A DNA stretch of 43,619 nt, taken from assembly GCA_022843265.1 (NCBI GenBank), contig JALHNZ010000027.1, positions 1-43,619 on the forward strand, written 5' to 3'. Of the stretch, positions 33,703 through 42,976 are shown one piece after another. A model generated the notes under the pieces. That model did not search any database, was not told the origin of the DNA, and saw nothing but the letters and a program-made list of their open reading frames with translations. This DNA comes from Gemmatimonadaceae bacterium (GTDB taxonomy: Bacteria > Gemmatimonadota > Gemmatimonadetes > Gemmatimonadales > Gemmatimonadaceae). How positions within the stretch are numbered: position 1 is the first letter of the stretch; every line of letters begins with the position of its first letter. Position numbers and translations under genes: made by a program.

Positions 33703-36700
33703 ATGAACGACTCCAATAACTCCCAAAGCCGCCCACGAGGTAGCCCGCTCAAGCCGTGGCATCCCACGCAGATCGGGCGCTATCGCATTGTGAGCTTGCT
33801 GGGCGAGGGCGGCATGGGTTCGGTCTATGAGGCCGAGCAGGATCAACCGCGGCGCATGGTCGCGCTTAAGGTCGTGCGCGAAGACTTCGTGACGCCCGAA
33901 CTCGTGCGCCGCTTTGCGCTCGAATCGCAGGTGCTCGGTCGCCTGCAGCATCCGGGCATTGCACAGATCTTCGACGCGGGCACGTTCGAAGAAGAGCACG
34001 CCACGCTTCCGTATTTCGCAATGGAGCTGGTGAAGGGACAGCCACTCAATGAGCACGCGAAGACCAGGTCACTCGACCTGCGGCAACGCCTCGAGCTGTT
34101 CTCCCGCGTATGCGATGCAGTGCAGTACGCGCATCAGCAGGGGGTCATTCATCGCGACCTGAAGCCCGCAAATATTCTGGTCGACGACAACGGGCAACCG
34201 AAGGTGCTCGACTTTGGTGTCGCGCGACTCACCGACGCTGACGTGCAGGCCACCCGACAGACGAGTGTCGGCGAGGTGATCGGGACGCTCCAGTACATGA
34301 GCCCTGAGCAGGCCAATGGTGATGCCGCCAGCGTTGACGGGCGCACCGATGTGTATTCGCTCGGCGTGATCCTGTACGAACTCATGACGGATCGCCTGCC
34401 GTACGACTTATCGCGCAAGATGATCCACGAAGCCGCGCGCGTCATTGTGAATGACGAGCCGGAGCGACTGAGCTCTGTGAATCGTCAGTTGCGCGGCGAC
34501 GTGGAAGTAATTGTGGCCAAGGCGCTCGAGAAAGAAAAAGTGGCGCGCTACAACTCGGCTGAAGCCATGGCCAGCGATGTGCGCCGCTATCTCAGCGACG
34601 AGCCCATCACCGCGCGGCCGGCCAGCGCGCTGTATCAGCTGCGCAAGTTTGCGCGCCGCAACCGGGCGCTGGTCACCGGGCTCGGCGTGGCCGCTGCAGT
34701 GCTCGTACTTGGCACCGCGGTCAGTCTGTATCAAGCCGTGCGTGCCACCGCCGCCGAACGTTTGGCGGAGACGCGACTGGAAGAAGCGGTCAACTTGCGT
34801 GCACTCGCGGACCGTCGACGCGCTGAGGCCGATTCTGCATTGCTCGTGGTGGACTCCGCACGACGGGTTGCGGACTCGGCGCGCGTCTCCGCCGACTCCG
34901 CACGACTGGCGGCACTCGGTGAACAGGCCCTGGCCACCGCCAGCGCGCGTCGTGCAACGGACGAAGCTGCAAAAGCGTCGGCCGTCAATACGTTTTTGCA
35001 AGACATGCTGGCGTCGTCCGATCCATCCAACGCGCTTGGCAAGGATCTTACCGTGCGAGACGTGCTTGATCGCGCCGCCGCGCGTGTCGGCAACGGTGAT
35101 CTGGCACGACAGCCAGAAGTGCGCGCCGGCATTGAGAACACGATCGGCCGTACGTATTTCGCGCTGGGCCTGTACAGCGAGTCAAAAACGCACCTCGATT
35201 CGGCGTACGCGATTCGTCGACGCGTCCTTGGTCCCACCAACGTCGCATTGGCAACCACAGCCGCCGATATCGCACTCGCGCAGCAAGCTACGGGCGATTA
35301 CGCGTTGGCTGAACGCACCATCACCGATGCGCTGACGATCATGCGGCGAACATTGCCCGCAGACGACGACCAGATCACTGCGGCACTATCAACGCTTGCA
35401 GATATCCGCTACAAGTCGGCCAAAAACGCGGACGCGGAAAAGCTGTACCGCGAGGCGCTGCAACTGGCACGTCGTCGACACGGCAATACCGGACCTGTGG
35501 TCGCCACGCGTCTTTCGGCACTCGGCAATTTTCTGGGCTACACCGATCGGCTTGCAGAAGGTGAAACGCTGCTGCGCGAGGCGCTCTCGATGCGGCAGGC
35601 AGCGTTTGGTCGCAGCCATCCGGAGCTGTTGCCCGTGATGGTCTCGCTGGCTGATGTGACGCGCTACCAGCGTCGCTTCCCGCAGTCTGAAGCCATGATG
35701 CGCGACGCATTGCCGATCGCCCGTACGTTGTATGGCGCGTCGCATCCCACGACGGCCAATGTCGAAAGTCGATTGGGCACTGTATTGGCCGATCAGGGAA
35801 AGAGCGAGGAAGGAGAGCCGTTCCTGCGTAGTGCGCTGACCACGCGCATCCAGCGTTTAGGCGAGCGTCACCCCGATGTACAACTGTCGCGCACGGAGAT
35901 CGCGCGCATGCTGCAGTTTGCCGGTCGCTACGACGAAGCGGATTCGCTGTTCACGGCGGCGCTGCGTGCACGCCGCGCGGAACTTGGCCTGATGAGTCCG
36001 GCCGTCGCGTCGTCGCTCAACGACCTCGGCTATCTGGCGCGGCTGCAATCGCGATGGACAGAAGCCGAGCAGCGCTATCGCGAAGCGCTACCCATCTGGA
36101 AGGCGGCGGACATCGTGGACGAAGCAATCAATGCGCAGGCAGAAATCGGTTGGGCGTTGCTCAAGCAGGATCGTCTCGACGAGGCGGAGTCGCTCTTGAA
36201 CGACGTGCTGGCGCAGCGACGAACGCGTTATGGCGAAAAGAGTTTTCAGGTGGGTGATGCGTTCGAGAAACTGGCGCCGATCGCCGTGGCCCAAAAAGAC
36301 TTCGCCAAAGCTGAGGCACTGACCCAGTCCGGCTTGGAGATTCGGCGCGCGGTGTTTGGTCCGCGTGCGTTACAGGTAGCCGGACCGTTGCAAAATGTTG
36401 CGTTCCTGCGTGAAGCGCAGAACGACACGGCAGGAGCGACAAAGGCGCTTCGTGAATCGCTCGACCTCTTTTCGAGTCTTCGACCGGCGTCGGATCTGAA
36501 TGTGCTCTCGGCACAGCGCTGGTTGGCCACTGACTTGTGCACCGTAGGCGCCGCGGCCGAGGGCGATTCGCTCGTACAGATCGCGTTGGCGAATGTCGCG
36601 AAAGATCCCGCGTCAAATTTGCCGTTTCGACTGCAGGGCGTACGCGGATATTGCTTGCTGCAAAAGCGTCAGTACACACAAGCCGAGCCGCTGTTGCTTG

Positions 36701-36840
36701 AGGCGGAACGTGGACTGCGCACGTTGCCAAGCGCTCTTCCGGCAATGCGCGACGAGGTCGCTCGCTGGTTGACGAAGCTGTATGAACAGTGGGGAAAGCC
36801 CGAGGAAGCGGCCCGGTGGCGGGGTACCAAGACACCCTGA
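33703..36840 (+). CDS. Ser/Thr protein kinase with transmembrane segment and TPR array
   Basis: The 1045-residue protein starts with a Hanks-type kinase (about 27-300): LGEGGMGSVYEAEQ, Lys56 in VALKV, HRDLKPANI (Asp152) and DFG (Asp170), then GTLQYMSPEQANG. A transmembrane helix lies at about 323-347 (GLGVAAAVLVLGTAVSLYQA). A coiled-coil stretch follows, with repeated DSAR motifs (about 360-420). The rest (about 430-1040) is a long array of TPRs of kinesin-light-chain type (ALTIMRRTLPADDDQ, ALQLARRRHGNTGP, TTRIQRLGERHPDVQ). The array should lie outside the cytoplasm and sense or bind a partner (inference). ATG 33703 is chosen; TTG and GTG codons lie up to 24 bases earlier. Confidence 0.92.
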   Translation: MNDSNNSQSRPRGSPLKPWHPTQIGRYRIVSLLGEGGMGSVYEAEQDQPRRMVALKVVREDFVTPELVRRFALESQVLGRLQHPGIAQIFDAGTFEEEHATLPYFAMELVKGQPLNEHAKTRSLDLRQRLELFSRVCDAVQYAHQQGVIHRDLKPANILVDDNGQPKVLDFGVARLTDADVQATRQTSVGEVIGTLQYMSPEQANGDAASVDGRTDVYSLGVILYELMTDRLPYDLSRKMIHEAARVIVNDEPERLSSVNRQLRGDVEVIVAKALEKEKVARYNSAEAMASDVRRYLSDEPITARPASALYQLRKFARRNRALVTGLGVAAAVLVLGTAVSLYQAVRATAAERLAETRLEEAVNLRALADRRRAEADSALLVVDSARRVADSARVSADSARLAALGEQALATASARRATDEAAKASAVNTFLQDMLASSDPSNALGKDLTVRDVLDRAAARVGNGDLARQPEVRAGIENTIGRTYFALGLYSESKTHLDSAYAIRRRVLGPTNVALATTAADIALAQQATGDYALAERTITDALTIMRRTLPADDDQITAALSTLADIRYKSAKNADAEKLYREALQLARRRHGNTGPVVATRLSALGNFLGYTDRLAEGETLLREALSMRQAAFGRSHPELLPVMVSLADVTRYQRRFPQSEAMMRDALPIARTLYGASHPTTANVESRLGTVLADQGKSEEGEPFLRSALTTRIQRLGERHPDVQLSRTEIARMLQFAGRYDEADSLFTAALRARRAELGLMSPAVASSLNDLGYLARLQSRWTEAEQRYREALPIWKAADIVDEAINAQAEIGWALLKQDRLDEAESLLNDVLAQRRTRYGEKSFQVGDAFEKLAPIAVAQKDFAKAEALTQSGLEIRRAVFGPRALQVAGPLQNVAFLREAQNDTAGATKALRESLDLFSSLRPASDLNVLSAQRWLATDLCTVGAAAEGDSLVQIALANVAKDPASNLPFRLQGVRGYCLLQKRQYTQAEPLLLEAERGLRTLPSALPAMRDEVARWLTKLYEQWGKPEEAARWRGTKTP

Positions 36841-36888
36841 TGCGGTGACGCCTGAATCCCTTCACGTCAGAGTTCCGTACACTTTCTT

Positions 36889-37353
36889 ATGCACACGCCA
36901 AGCGACCCCCACATCAGCACCAAAACCGAGCGCGAAGCCAGCTGGGCGCGCGTCGGTGTGGATGCACGAGGCGTTGCGCCGCTTCCTCGCGACGACACGG
37001 CGCCTGCGGTCCACCTGAAGGCGGATTGGCGGTCTGATATTCCCGCGGCGCGCGCGGTGGTCAAACACACGCTGTCGCTTGGCGCGCTCGCATCTGGCCT
37101 CATCGAGTACACGGGTTGGCAGATTGCCCAGCGCGCGGGTGCACCGAAAGGAGTTGTTCCGCTCGGCGACTGGGCGATGGGTGCGCTCAGTAACCTCGGG
37201 GGCGCGGCAGCGATCGGTCTTGGCTGCGCATGCATCGCGATGGTCGTAGCCGGCTCACGCAAACGGCCGCTACGCGCCGGCGCGGCGGCTTTCGCGTTTG
37301 GCGTGGCAGGATTTCTCGGCTTTCTGGCGTTTCTCGTTTCGCGCGCGTTCTAG
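36889..37353 (+). CDS. Small multi-pass membrane protein of unknown function
   Basis: I do not recognise this 154-residue protein. The first 55 residues are polar, with several His, Asp and Arg, and look cytosolic. Helices follow at about 62-80 (LSLGALASGLIEYTGWQIA), 98-123 (GALSNLGGAAAIGLGCACIAMVV split) and 133-153 (AAAFAFGVAGFLGFLAFLV). A short charged loop, GSRKRPLR, separates the last two. It starts 48 bases after the kinase stop, so it could be expressed with the kinase or from its own promoter. The ending is convergent with the DinB-type gene. Confidence 0.6.
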   Translation: MHTPSDPHISTKTEREASWARVGVDARGVAPLPRDDTAPAVHLKADWRSDIPAARAVVKHTLSLGALASGLIEYTGWQIAQRAGAPKGVVPLGDWAMGALSNLGGAAAIGLGCACIAMVVAGSRKRPLRAGAAAFAFGVAGFLGFLAFLVSRAF

Positions 37354-37384
37354 AAGCCAGCGCGTGACTCGCGGGGGGCCACTT

Positions 37385-37405
37385 CGTGCGCAGGCCTAGC
37401 GCACG
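37385..37405. terminator. Hairpin between convergent genes, possible bidirectional terminator
   Basis: CGTGCGC (37385-37391) and GCGCACG (37399-37405) pair perfectly over 7 bp with a 7-nt loop. The DinB-type gene's stop codon (37396-37398, reverse strand) lies in the loop. No T-run follows on either side, so termination is plausible but unproven. Confidence 0.4.
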
Positions 37406-37950
37406 TTATCCATGTCACTGCCGCCATCAAGAAACGTGGGTCGCGCCAGCCCATCGGTATCGTCATAAAACTGTACGCTCTCCGGCGTGAGCCACTTGGC
37501 GATCAAAATGAGCTGCCCCGTGTGACCTGAGAAATGTTCGACCACGTGATAGACGGCCGCAAATACGGTGGTCTCCCGTCCCTGAATCGTGCGCGGTGCG
37601 CCGAGTGAAACGTCATCCAGTGACGCAAGGACGCGCACCGCGTCAGCGCACGATGCGTCTAGCTGATCAAGCAATTGCACGCGCGTGAGCCCGCTCGCAT
37701 CGGTCGCCGCAAACTCGCCGTCGCGATGTCGAACGTCAGTGGCGCCACCCACGCCGCTCACAATCCACTGACGCACATTCCCGGCGAGATGCAGCAACAG
37801 GTTGCCGGCGCTGTTTGCGCTTGCGTTCGGGCGCCACCAGATGCGCTCCTCCGGAATCGTCAGCACCGCGGCGCGAATCTTGGCGGGGTACTCGGTGCCA
37901 AGGTAGTAGCGCGAGCGGTTGAGAAAGGCTGATGCGAGATGCTGGTCCAT
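37396..37950 (-). CDS. DinB-like / DUF1572-type four-helix protein
   Basis: The 184-residue protein has the DinB superfamily pattern: a first metal-ligand His in NLLLHLAGNVRQW, and a pair in YHVVEHFSGHTGQLI, with an upstream RYYLGTEYPAKIRAA helix. Such proteins carry a divalent metal in a four-helix bundle. Some act as thiol-dependent S-transferases, including bacillithiol transferases, and most are uncharacterised. BshA in this window makes that link worth noting, but it is not shown by sequence. ATG 37950 is chosen since earlier codons would extend into the intergenic region shared with the HAD gene on the other strand. Confidence 0.75.
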   Translation of the reverse strand: MDQHLASAFLNRSRYYLGTEYPAKIRAAVLTIPEERIWWRPNASANSAGNLLLHLAGNVRQWIVSGVGGATDVRHRDGEFAATDASGLTRVQLLDQLDASCADAVRVLASLDDVSLGAPRTIQGRETTVFAAVYHVVEHFSGHTGQLILIAKWLTPESVQFYDDTDGLARPTFLDGGSDMDNVR

Positions 37951-38059
37951 TCGGTCTACCCGTGGGATCGAGGTCAATCGCGAAGGTATATTGGTGGTGT
38001 GATCACCGATCGGCTGGCGCTTTTCGCCGCTCGATAACATTACTCGCGCATGGCACAAA

Positions 38060-38728
38060 GTGACTACCAGATTTCGTGCAGTGGTGTTCGATATGGATGG
38101 TTTGTTACTCGACAGCGAGCGACTGTCACGCAAAGCGTGGTTTTCCGGTGGTGCGGATCTTGGTGTCGAGCTGCCGATGGAGGCGCTGAACGGCATCATC
38201 GGACGTCGTCGACCAGAAGTGGAGACGGAGTTTCGCCGTGTGTTGGGCGATGAGTTTCCCGTGGACGCATTGTACGCACGACATGCAGCGCACTACTACG
38301 CGAGTCTTGAGGCCACAACCGCCGAGGAACTGCGCAAACCTGGTGTGCTCGCATTGCTTGATTGGCTTGATCTGCAATCAGTGCCGTATGCGATTGCCAC
38401 ATCGACACTGGCCAAGGGCGCCGCGTCAAAGCTTGCGATCGCGGAGCTGACGGACCGTTTTCCGGTTGTGGTGAGTGGCGATCAGGTCGAGCGATCCAAA
38501 CCGGCACCCGACATTTTTCTTGAAGCCGCCGCCCGACTTCGCGTGCCCCCCGAGTTGTGTGTCGCGTTTGAAGACAGTGACCTCGGTCTTGAGGCCGCCC
38601 TCGCCGCAGGCATGCACACCATTGCGGTGCCGGATCTCAAGCCGTTGCCTGAGCAGGTGACACGTCGCGCCGCAGCGGTTCTGAATTCATTGGAAGAAGC
38701 GATCGTGTTATTGAGGACACTGATATGA
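38060..38728 (+). CDS. HAD-superfamily hydrolase, beta-phosphoglucomutase-like
   Basis: The 222-residue protein has motif I FDMDGLLLDSE (Asp11 nucleophile, Asp13 acid/base), motif II IATSTLAKGAASKL with a catalytic Ser/Thr, a Lys in RSKPAPDIF, and motif IV FEDSDLGLEAALAAGM. The cap domain lies between motifs I and II. This fits phosphatases or sugar phosphomutases of subfamily IA. Substrate cannot be read. The GTG start gives the usual MTTRFRAVVFD opening. Its stop overlaps the ATG of the next gene (ATGA), so it is coupled with the YeeE/YedE pair. Confidence 0.85.
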   Translation: MTTRFRAVVFDMDGLLLDSERLSRKAWFSGGADLGVELPMEALNGIIGRRRPEVETEFRRVLGDEFPVDALYARHAAHYYASLEATTAEELRKPGVLALLDWLDLQSVPYAIATSTLAKGAASKLAIAELTDRFPVVVSGDQVERSKPAPDIFLEAAARLRVPPELCVAFEDSDLGLEAALAAGMHTIAVPDLKPLPEQVTRRAAAVLNSLEEAIVLLRTLI

Positions 38729-39201
38729 GCAATCTTGCTGGCATGTTCCCGTTTGGCTGGACGCACTATCTCATCGGTGGGTTGTGTATCGGCGTTGGCG
38801 TGTCGCTGCTCTTTGCGCTCACGGGTTTGATCGGTGGCATGAGTTCCGTGTATACGACAAGCTGGAGCTACGTGACCCGGCACGCGTTTTTTCAGCAGGT
38901 GAAGCTTGTTGCCAGTCGTGAATGGCGACTCGCGTACGCTGGAGGCTTGATTGCAGGCGCCGCGGCGTGGTGGATGTTGTTCGGCGGTGGTGAACGGGTG
39001 AGTGTGTCATTTCATCCGGCGCAACTTTTTATTGGCGGTCTGCTGGTCGGATACGGCGCACGTTTGTCGCGCGGATGCACGTCCGGTCACGGCATCTGTG
39101 GGCTCGCTTCCCTGCAGAAGCCGTCGCTCGCTGCAGTGCTGACGTTCATGACCACGGCGGTTGTGGCCGCGAATCTTGTGCTGCGATTTGGGGGACGCTG
39201 A
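38725..39201 (+). CDS. YeeE/YedE-family sulfur transporter, N-terminal half type
   Basis: The 158-residue membrane protein has four or so helices. It carries the family signature GYGARLSRGCTSGHGICGLA, whose two Cys residues are the hallmark of thiosulfate- or sulfur-compound-channelling YeeE/YedE proteins. The preceding segment is HPAQLFIGGLLV. It is half the length of full YeeE, and the other half is the next gene. This matches the PmpA/PmpB two-gene type. It overlaps the HAD gene by 4 bp and precedes the next gene by 3 bases. Confidence 0.88.
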   Translation: MSNLAGMFPFGWTHYLIGGLCIGVGVSLLFALTGLIGGMSSVYTTSWSYVTRHAFFQQVKLVASREWRLAYAGGLIAGAAAWWMLFGGGERVSVSFHPAQLFIGGLLVGYGARLSRGCTSGHGICGLASLQKPSLAAVLTFMTTAVVAANLVLRFGGR

Positions 39202-39204
39202 ACA

Positions 39205-39690
39205 ATGTCACCGACCTCCCGATCAACGGGTGATTTGAGTGGCGACACCACAGCCATTCAGGTTCCAACGGTGCGCTCGTGGGCACAGCTGCTGTCCGCG
39301 CTTTCTGCGGGATGTCTATTTGGATTTGGTCTCGCGTTCTCCACCATGATTCGTCCCGCCGTGGTCCTTGGTTTCTTGCGCGGACAGGATTTTGGGCTGA
39401 TGCTCGTGCTCGGTGGCGCGGTGCTCGTCACGTTCATTGGCTATCGCATCGTACCTCGCCTGTTGCACAAACCGATCATCGGCGGTGCGTTCGCAGAACA
39501 CTCGGCTGTGATGGATCGCGACACGCTCGCTGGCGCGGCGATATTCGGGCTCGGTTGGGGGATCAGCGGTGTGTGCCCCGGACCGGCGATCGCGGGGCTC
39601 GGAGCCGGCTCGTGGGAGCTAGGGTACGCCGTGGCGGGCATCGCAATGGGTGCTCTGCTGCAGGGGCTCACCGCGCCGCGTAAGGCATAA
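39205..39690 (+). CDS. YeeE/YedE-family (DUF6691) sulfur transporter, second half
   Basis: The 161-residue protein has a polar N-terminus (about 1-25) and then helices. The first reads LLSALSAGCLFGFGLAFSTM with the family pattern SAGxxFGxGLxxS, then RPAVVLGFL. The second signature is FGLGWGISGVCPGPAIAGLG, containing the conserved Cys. Together with the preceding gene it should form one permease for a reduced sulfur species. It starts 3 bases after that gene. The gene ends before a weak GC-rich dyad (39698-39720) without a T-run, possibly a terminator. Confidence 0.88.
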   Translation: MSPTSRSTGDLSGDTTAIQVPTVRSWAQLLSALSAGCLFGFGLAFSTMIRPAVVLGFLRGQDFGLMLVLGGAVLVTFIGYRIVPRLLHKPIIGGAFAEHSAVMDRDTLAGAAIFGLGWGISGVCPGPAIAGLGAGSWELGYAVAGIAMGALLQGLTAPRKA

Positions 39691-39750
39691 CTCGGCGGAG
39701 CGGTCCAGCGGGTGCCGCTCATCTGGTTGAAGTCTTGGCCACTTTGATCG

Positions 39751-42183
39751 ATGTTCTACGCTCTGACTACACCATCTCAAGCGCAGGAGCGCGGATTGTC
39801 GGTCGCCAAATCAGCTGTGCCCCCAACGGCGTCGGTCGGCGCCCACGCGCACGTCAATAGCGGTCGCGCTGTAGTGGCTCACGCCGCTCGAGTGCCGCTT
39901 GCGTCGCTGTCAGTGGCTGCCGCGTTCCTCGATGCGCGTGGCACGGTGCTTGACCACAACGAGGCGTTCCGTGACTTATTGGGACTTCTGCCTGACACGC
40001 AAACTGACCTGCGATTCAGCGAGTGTTTTGGCAGTGAGACTGATCCCGATGCCGTGACACGTGTGAATGCCGCCATCGCACACGGCGAACTGTTTCTCGG
40101 CGAATTGCTCTGCTACGCGCGGACCGGTGCACCGTTCTGGAATGACCTGCACCTGATGCCGGTGGCGCGCGAAACTTCAGATGATGCGGTGACCTTGGCG
40201 TTGCTGCGCGATGTTACGGCGCGGCGGACGGCTGCGACGGCACTGAACGGCACCTCTCCCACGGATCGCATGCTGCTGGACCGAATCCAGGCTGGTGTGC
40301 TTGTGCATTCCGCAAATACTGATGTGTTGTATGTGAACGCCAAGGCGAACGAACTGCTGGGTGTGTCGCATGAGGCGGTGCTCGGCGCCGTGAACAGCGA
40401 TCCACGCTGGTCTTTTGTGCGCGAAGACGGCTCCGACATGCCAGTAGATGAGTATCCGGTCGCCAGATGCATCGCGACTGGCACCGCCATTCGAGACCTT
40501 GTTGTTGGCGTGAAGCGTTTCAACGACAGCAGGCTGATGTGGCTACTCGGCAACGCCTATCCCGTGATGAACGCCACCGGTGCGGTGGCAGAAGTTGTGG
40601 TCAGCTTCACTGACGTGACGGCGTTGAAACTGGCGGAACGTGCACGCAGCAAGTCGGAAGAGCAGTTGCGCTACGTGTTGCAGGGCAGCAACGACGGATG
40701 GTGGGACTGGGACATCGGCTCGGACGCGCTTTACTACAGTCCCCGCTGGTGGTCCATGCTCGGCTACGAGATGGAAGAGCTGCCGGTCGACTCTGGCACC
40801 TGGTCGCGACTCCTGCACGCGGATGATCAGTCGGCGGCGTTGTCGCAACTACAGGCGCGGCTCGACTCCGATGTTCAGTCGTTTGAACTTGAGTTTCGGT
40901 TGCGGCACAAAGCTGGACACTATGTGCGCGTGCTGTGCCGAGGCTTTGTGTTGCGCGATGGCGAAGGTCACCCTGTCCGCGTTTCGGGGACCAACACCGA
41001 TATTACGGAACGGCACGCATTGGAAGAGCGGCTGCAGCAGTCGCAAAAAATGGAAGCGATTGGACAGCTCGCAGGCGGTGTGGCGCACGACTTCAATAAT
41101 TTGCTCGCGGTGATTGTTGGCAACCTGGAGCTGATTGACGAGGCGGAGTCCGGGAGCGAGGATGCGCGCATTGGATTGGCAGATGCCATGTCTGCGGCGC
41201 AACGTGGCGCCGATTTAACGCATCGGCTCCTCGCGTTTTCACGCCGGCAGCCGATGCAGGCCACCGCCGTTGAACCTGGTCGTGTTGTGAAAAGTCTGAG
41301 CTCGGTGCTGCGCCGCATCATCGCAGAATCGATCAGCGTGCACGTAGACGTCGAGCAAGGGCTTCCGGCCATTCGCATCGACGGCAGCCTGCTCGAGAAT
41401 GCGCTGTTGAATCTCGCGATCAACGCGCGCGATGCGATGCCTTCGGGTGGTGCGCTGCGGATCAGCGCGTCGTTGGTGAACAGCGAGAGCGCATCCTGGT
41501 CGACCGATGTTGATTTGGCACCGGGGCCATATGTCTGGATCTCGGTCGCGGATTCTGGAATGGGCATGACTGCGGAGGTCCAGCGACGTGCAACGGAGCC
41601 ATTCTTCACCACGAAACCGGCGGGCAGTGGAACCGGCCTTGGGCTCAGTATGGTCTACGCATTCGTGAAACAATCCGGCGGCGCTATTCGCATCGAATCG
41701 CAGCTCGGGCAGGGGTCCACGATCCATGTGTATCTCCCCGTTGCATCCGGAGCGGACGCACGCATCCCCCGCGCGGCGGAGCTTTCGCCGAAAGAGTTGC
41801 GCGGGGGCGGTGAAGTGGTGCTGGTTGTTGAGGACGACGAGAGTGTGCGTCGACTGTGCGTGCGCGCGCTCAGATCGCTGGACTACACACCAATGCCGGC
41901 GAGCGATGGACCCGACGCGTTGTCGATACTTGAGCGCACGCCCAATGTGGCGGTGCTGCTCACCGACATGGTGATGCCCAACGGAATGAGCGGGAAACAA
42001 CTGGCCGAGACGGTGCGAGCGCGATGGCCCCACGTGCGTACGATCTACATGTCCGGGTACACGGCGAACATGCTGAACGTGGAGTCGCTGGATGCGCCGC
42101 GCTTGCTCGGCAAGCCGTTCACGACGGCGGAGCTGGGGCAAGCGCTCCGTGATGTGCTCCGTGAGGACCGCGGCGCGAACTAG
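39751..42183 (+). CDS. Hybrid sensor histidine kinase: three PAS domains, HisKA, HATPase and receiver
   Basis: The 810-residue protein has no clear transmembrane helix and is probably cytosolic. After an Ala-rich N-terminus come PAS domains at about 45-165, 170-300 and 305-430. The last includes NDGWWDWDIGSDALYYSPRW, a PAS_3-like pattern, and ends in DITERHALEERL. The phosphoacceptor is His446 in GGVAHDFNNLLAVIVGNLE. The ATPase part has NLAINARDAMP, ADSGMGM and GTGLGLSMVYAFVKQSGG. The C-terminal receiver has EDDES and Asp739 in LLTDMVMPNGMSG. This is the common aerobic environmental class of hybrid kinases, often working with a separate regulator. Its stop overlaps that of the next, opposite gene. 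Confidence 0.95.
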   Translation: MFYALTTPSQAQERGLSVAKSAVPPTASVGAHAHVNSGRAVVAHAARVPLASLSVAAAFLDARGTVLDHNEAFRDLLGLLPDTQTDLRFSECFGSETDPDAVTRVNAAIAHGELFLGELLCYARTGAPFWNDLHLMPVARETSDDAVTLALLRDVTARRTAATALNGTSPTDRMLLDRIQAGVLVHSANTDVLYVNAKANELLGVSHEAVLGAVNSDPRWSFVREDGSDMPVDEYPVARCIATGTAIRDLVVGVKRFNDSRLMWLLGNAYPVMNATGAVAEVVVSFTDVTALKLAERARSKSEEQLRYVLQGSNDGWWDWDIGSDALYYSPRWWSMLGYEMEELPVDSGTWSRLLHADDQSAALSQLQARLDSDVQSFELEFRLRHKAGHYVRVLCRGFVLRDGEGHPVRVSGTNTDITERHALEERLQQSQKMEAIGQLAGGVAHDFNNLLAVIVGNLELIDEAESGSEDARIGLADAMSAAQRGADLTHRLLAFSRRQPMQATAVEPGRVVKSLSSVLRRIIAESISVHVDVEQGLPAIRIDGSLLENALLNLAINARDAMPSGGALRISASLVNSESASWSTDVDLAPGPYVWISVADSGMGMTAEVQRRATEPFFTTKPAGSGTGLGLSMVYAFVKQSGGAIRIESQLGQGSTIHVYLPVASGADARIPRAAELSPKELRGGGEVVLVVEDDESVRRLCVRALRSLDYTPMPASDGPDALSILERTPNVAVLLTDMVMPNGMSGKQLAETVRARWPHVRTIYMSGYTANMLNVESLDAPRLLGKPFTTAELGQALRDVLREDRGAN

Positions 42184-42881
42184 TTGTCGGTGAGTATGAC
42201 GCCTTCCAGTGGTGCGCCGCCACCAGCCTTTTCAACCGCCGCAATCGTCCGAATCTTTCCGGCTGCGATTTGCACGTTGTTGATGGTGAGCACTGATGTT
42301 TTCGTACCGGCGGTGGTCATGATCACCACAAAGGTACCCGCGTCACGAACAACATAGTCCGACGCTGATTTCTCGGTCAGGTTTGCTTTGACTGGTGTCG
42401 CCGTGGCCAACTCGTTGGCGTTCGCGAGGATGTACACATCAACCGCCCCTGCGCCGAGTGCGGCGTGCACCGCACGAATCTTGACTTTGCCAGTTGCCGG
42501 ACGCGCGTTGTTGTCAGTAAAGATAAACGTCTGCGGCGCCGCTTCAGTCCCTGCGGCAAACACCGTGTAGTCCACCGCGTTCGCAATGTTCTGATTCGCT
42601 GTCGTGAGATCGCTGGCCACGCCCGCCTTGCGGAACTTCACCGCCGTGGTACCGGTTGCAAAGCTGCGATATCCGTCGCTCGACTTGAACGCCAGGTTGC
42701 TCTTGTAGCTTGTGGTGTTGAGCAAAACATCAACGGCGGTCACATTGCTGACTGCATGTACCGCGCGAATGCGCCCGCTATTGGACGGACCGGACGGATC
42801 ATCATCGTCACAGGCCGCGAGCGCGGCAAACGTGGTCACTGCAAGTACAGCTCGGGCTACACTGCGCAAGTTCAAACGCAT
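42180..42881 (-). CDS. DUF4397 lipoprotein
   Basis: The 233-residue protein begins with a lipoprotein signal (LAVTTFAALAAC; Cys24), then an Asp-rich linker and two DUF4397 repeats. The first opens GRIRAVHAVSNVTAVDVLLN and the second KVKIRAVHAALGAGAVDVYI. Such proteins are beta-rich and probably sit outside the outer or cytoplasmic membrane. Their role is unknown. ATG 42881 has GGAG about 8 bases upstream. Upstream in-frame codons would place a charged stretch before the signal peptide. The gene ends in the four bases CTAG shared with the hybrid kinase stop. Confidence 0.85.
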   Translation of the reverse strand: MRLNLRSVARAVLAVTTFAALAACDDDDPSGPSNSGRIRAVHAVSNVTAVDVLLNTTSYKSNLAFKSSDGYRSFATGTTAVKFRKAGVASDLTTANQNIANAVDYTVFAAGTEAAPQTFIFTDNNARPATGKVKIRAVHAALGAGAVDVYILANANELATATPVKANLTEKSASDYVVRDAGTFVVIMTTAGTKTSVLTINNVQIAAGKIRTIAAVEKAGGGAPLEGVILTDN

Positions 42882-42976
42882 GAGACACTCCGTGAAGAAA
42901 GGGATACGACAACGCACACTATGTCGTCATCTTCACGGCATTACTTGCGTGATCTCACACGCATCACAACTTCGCG

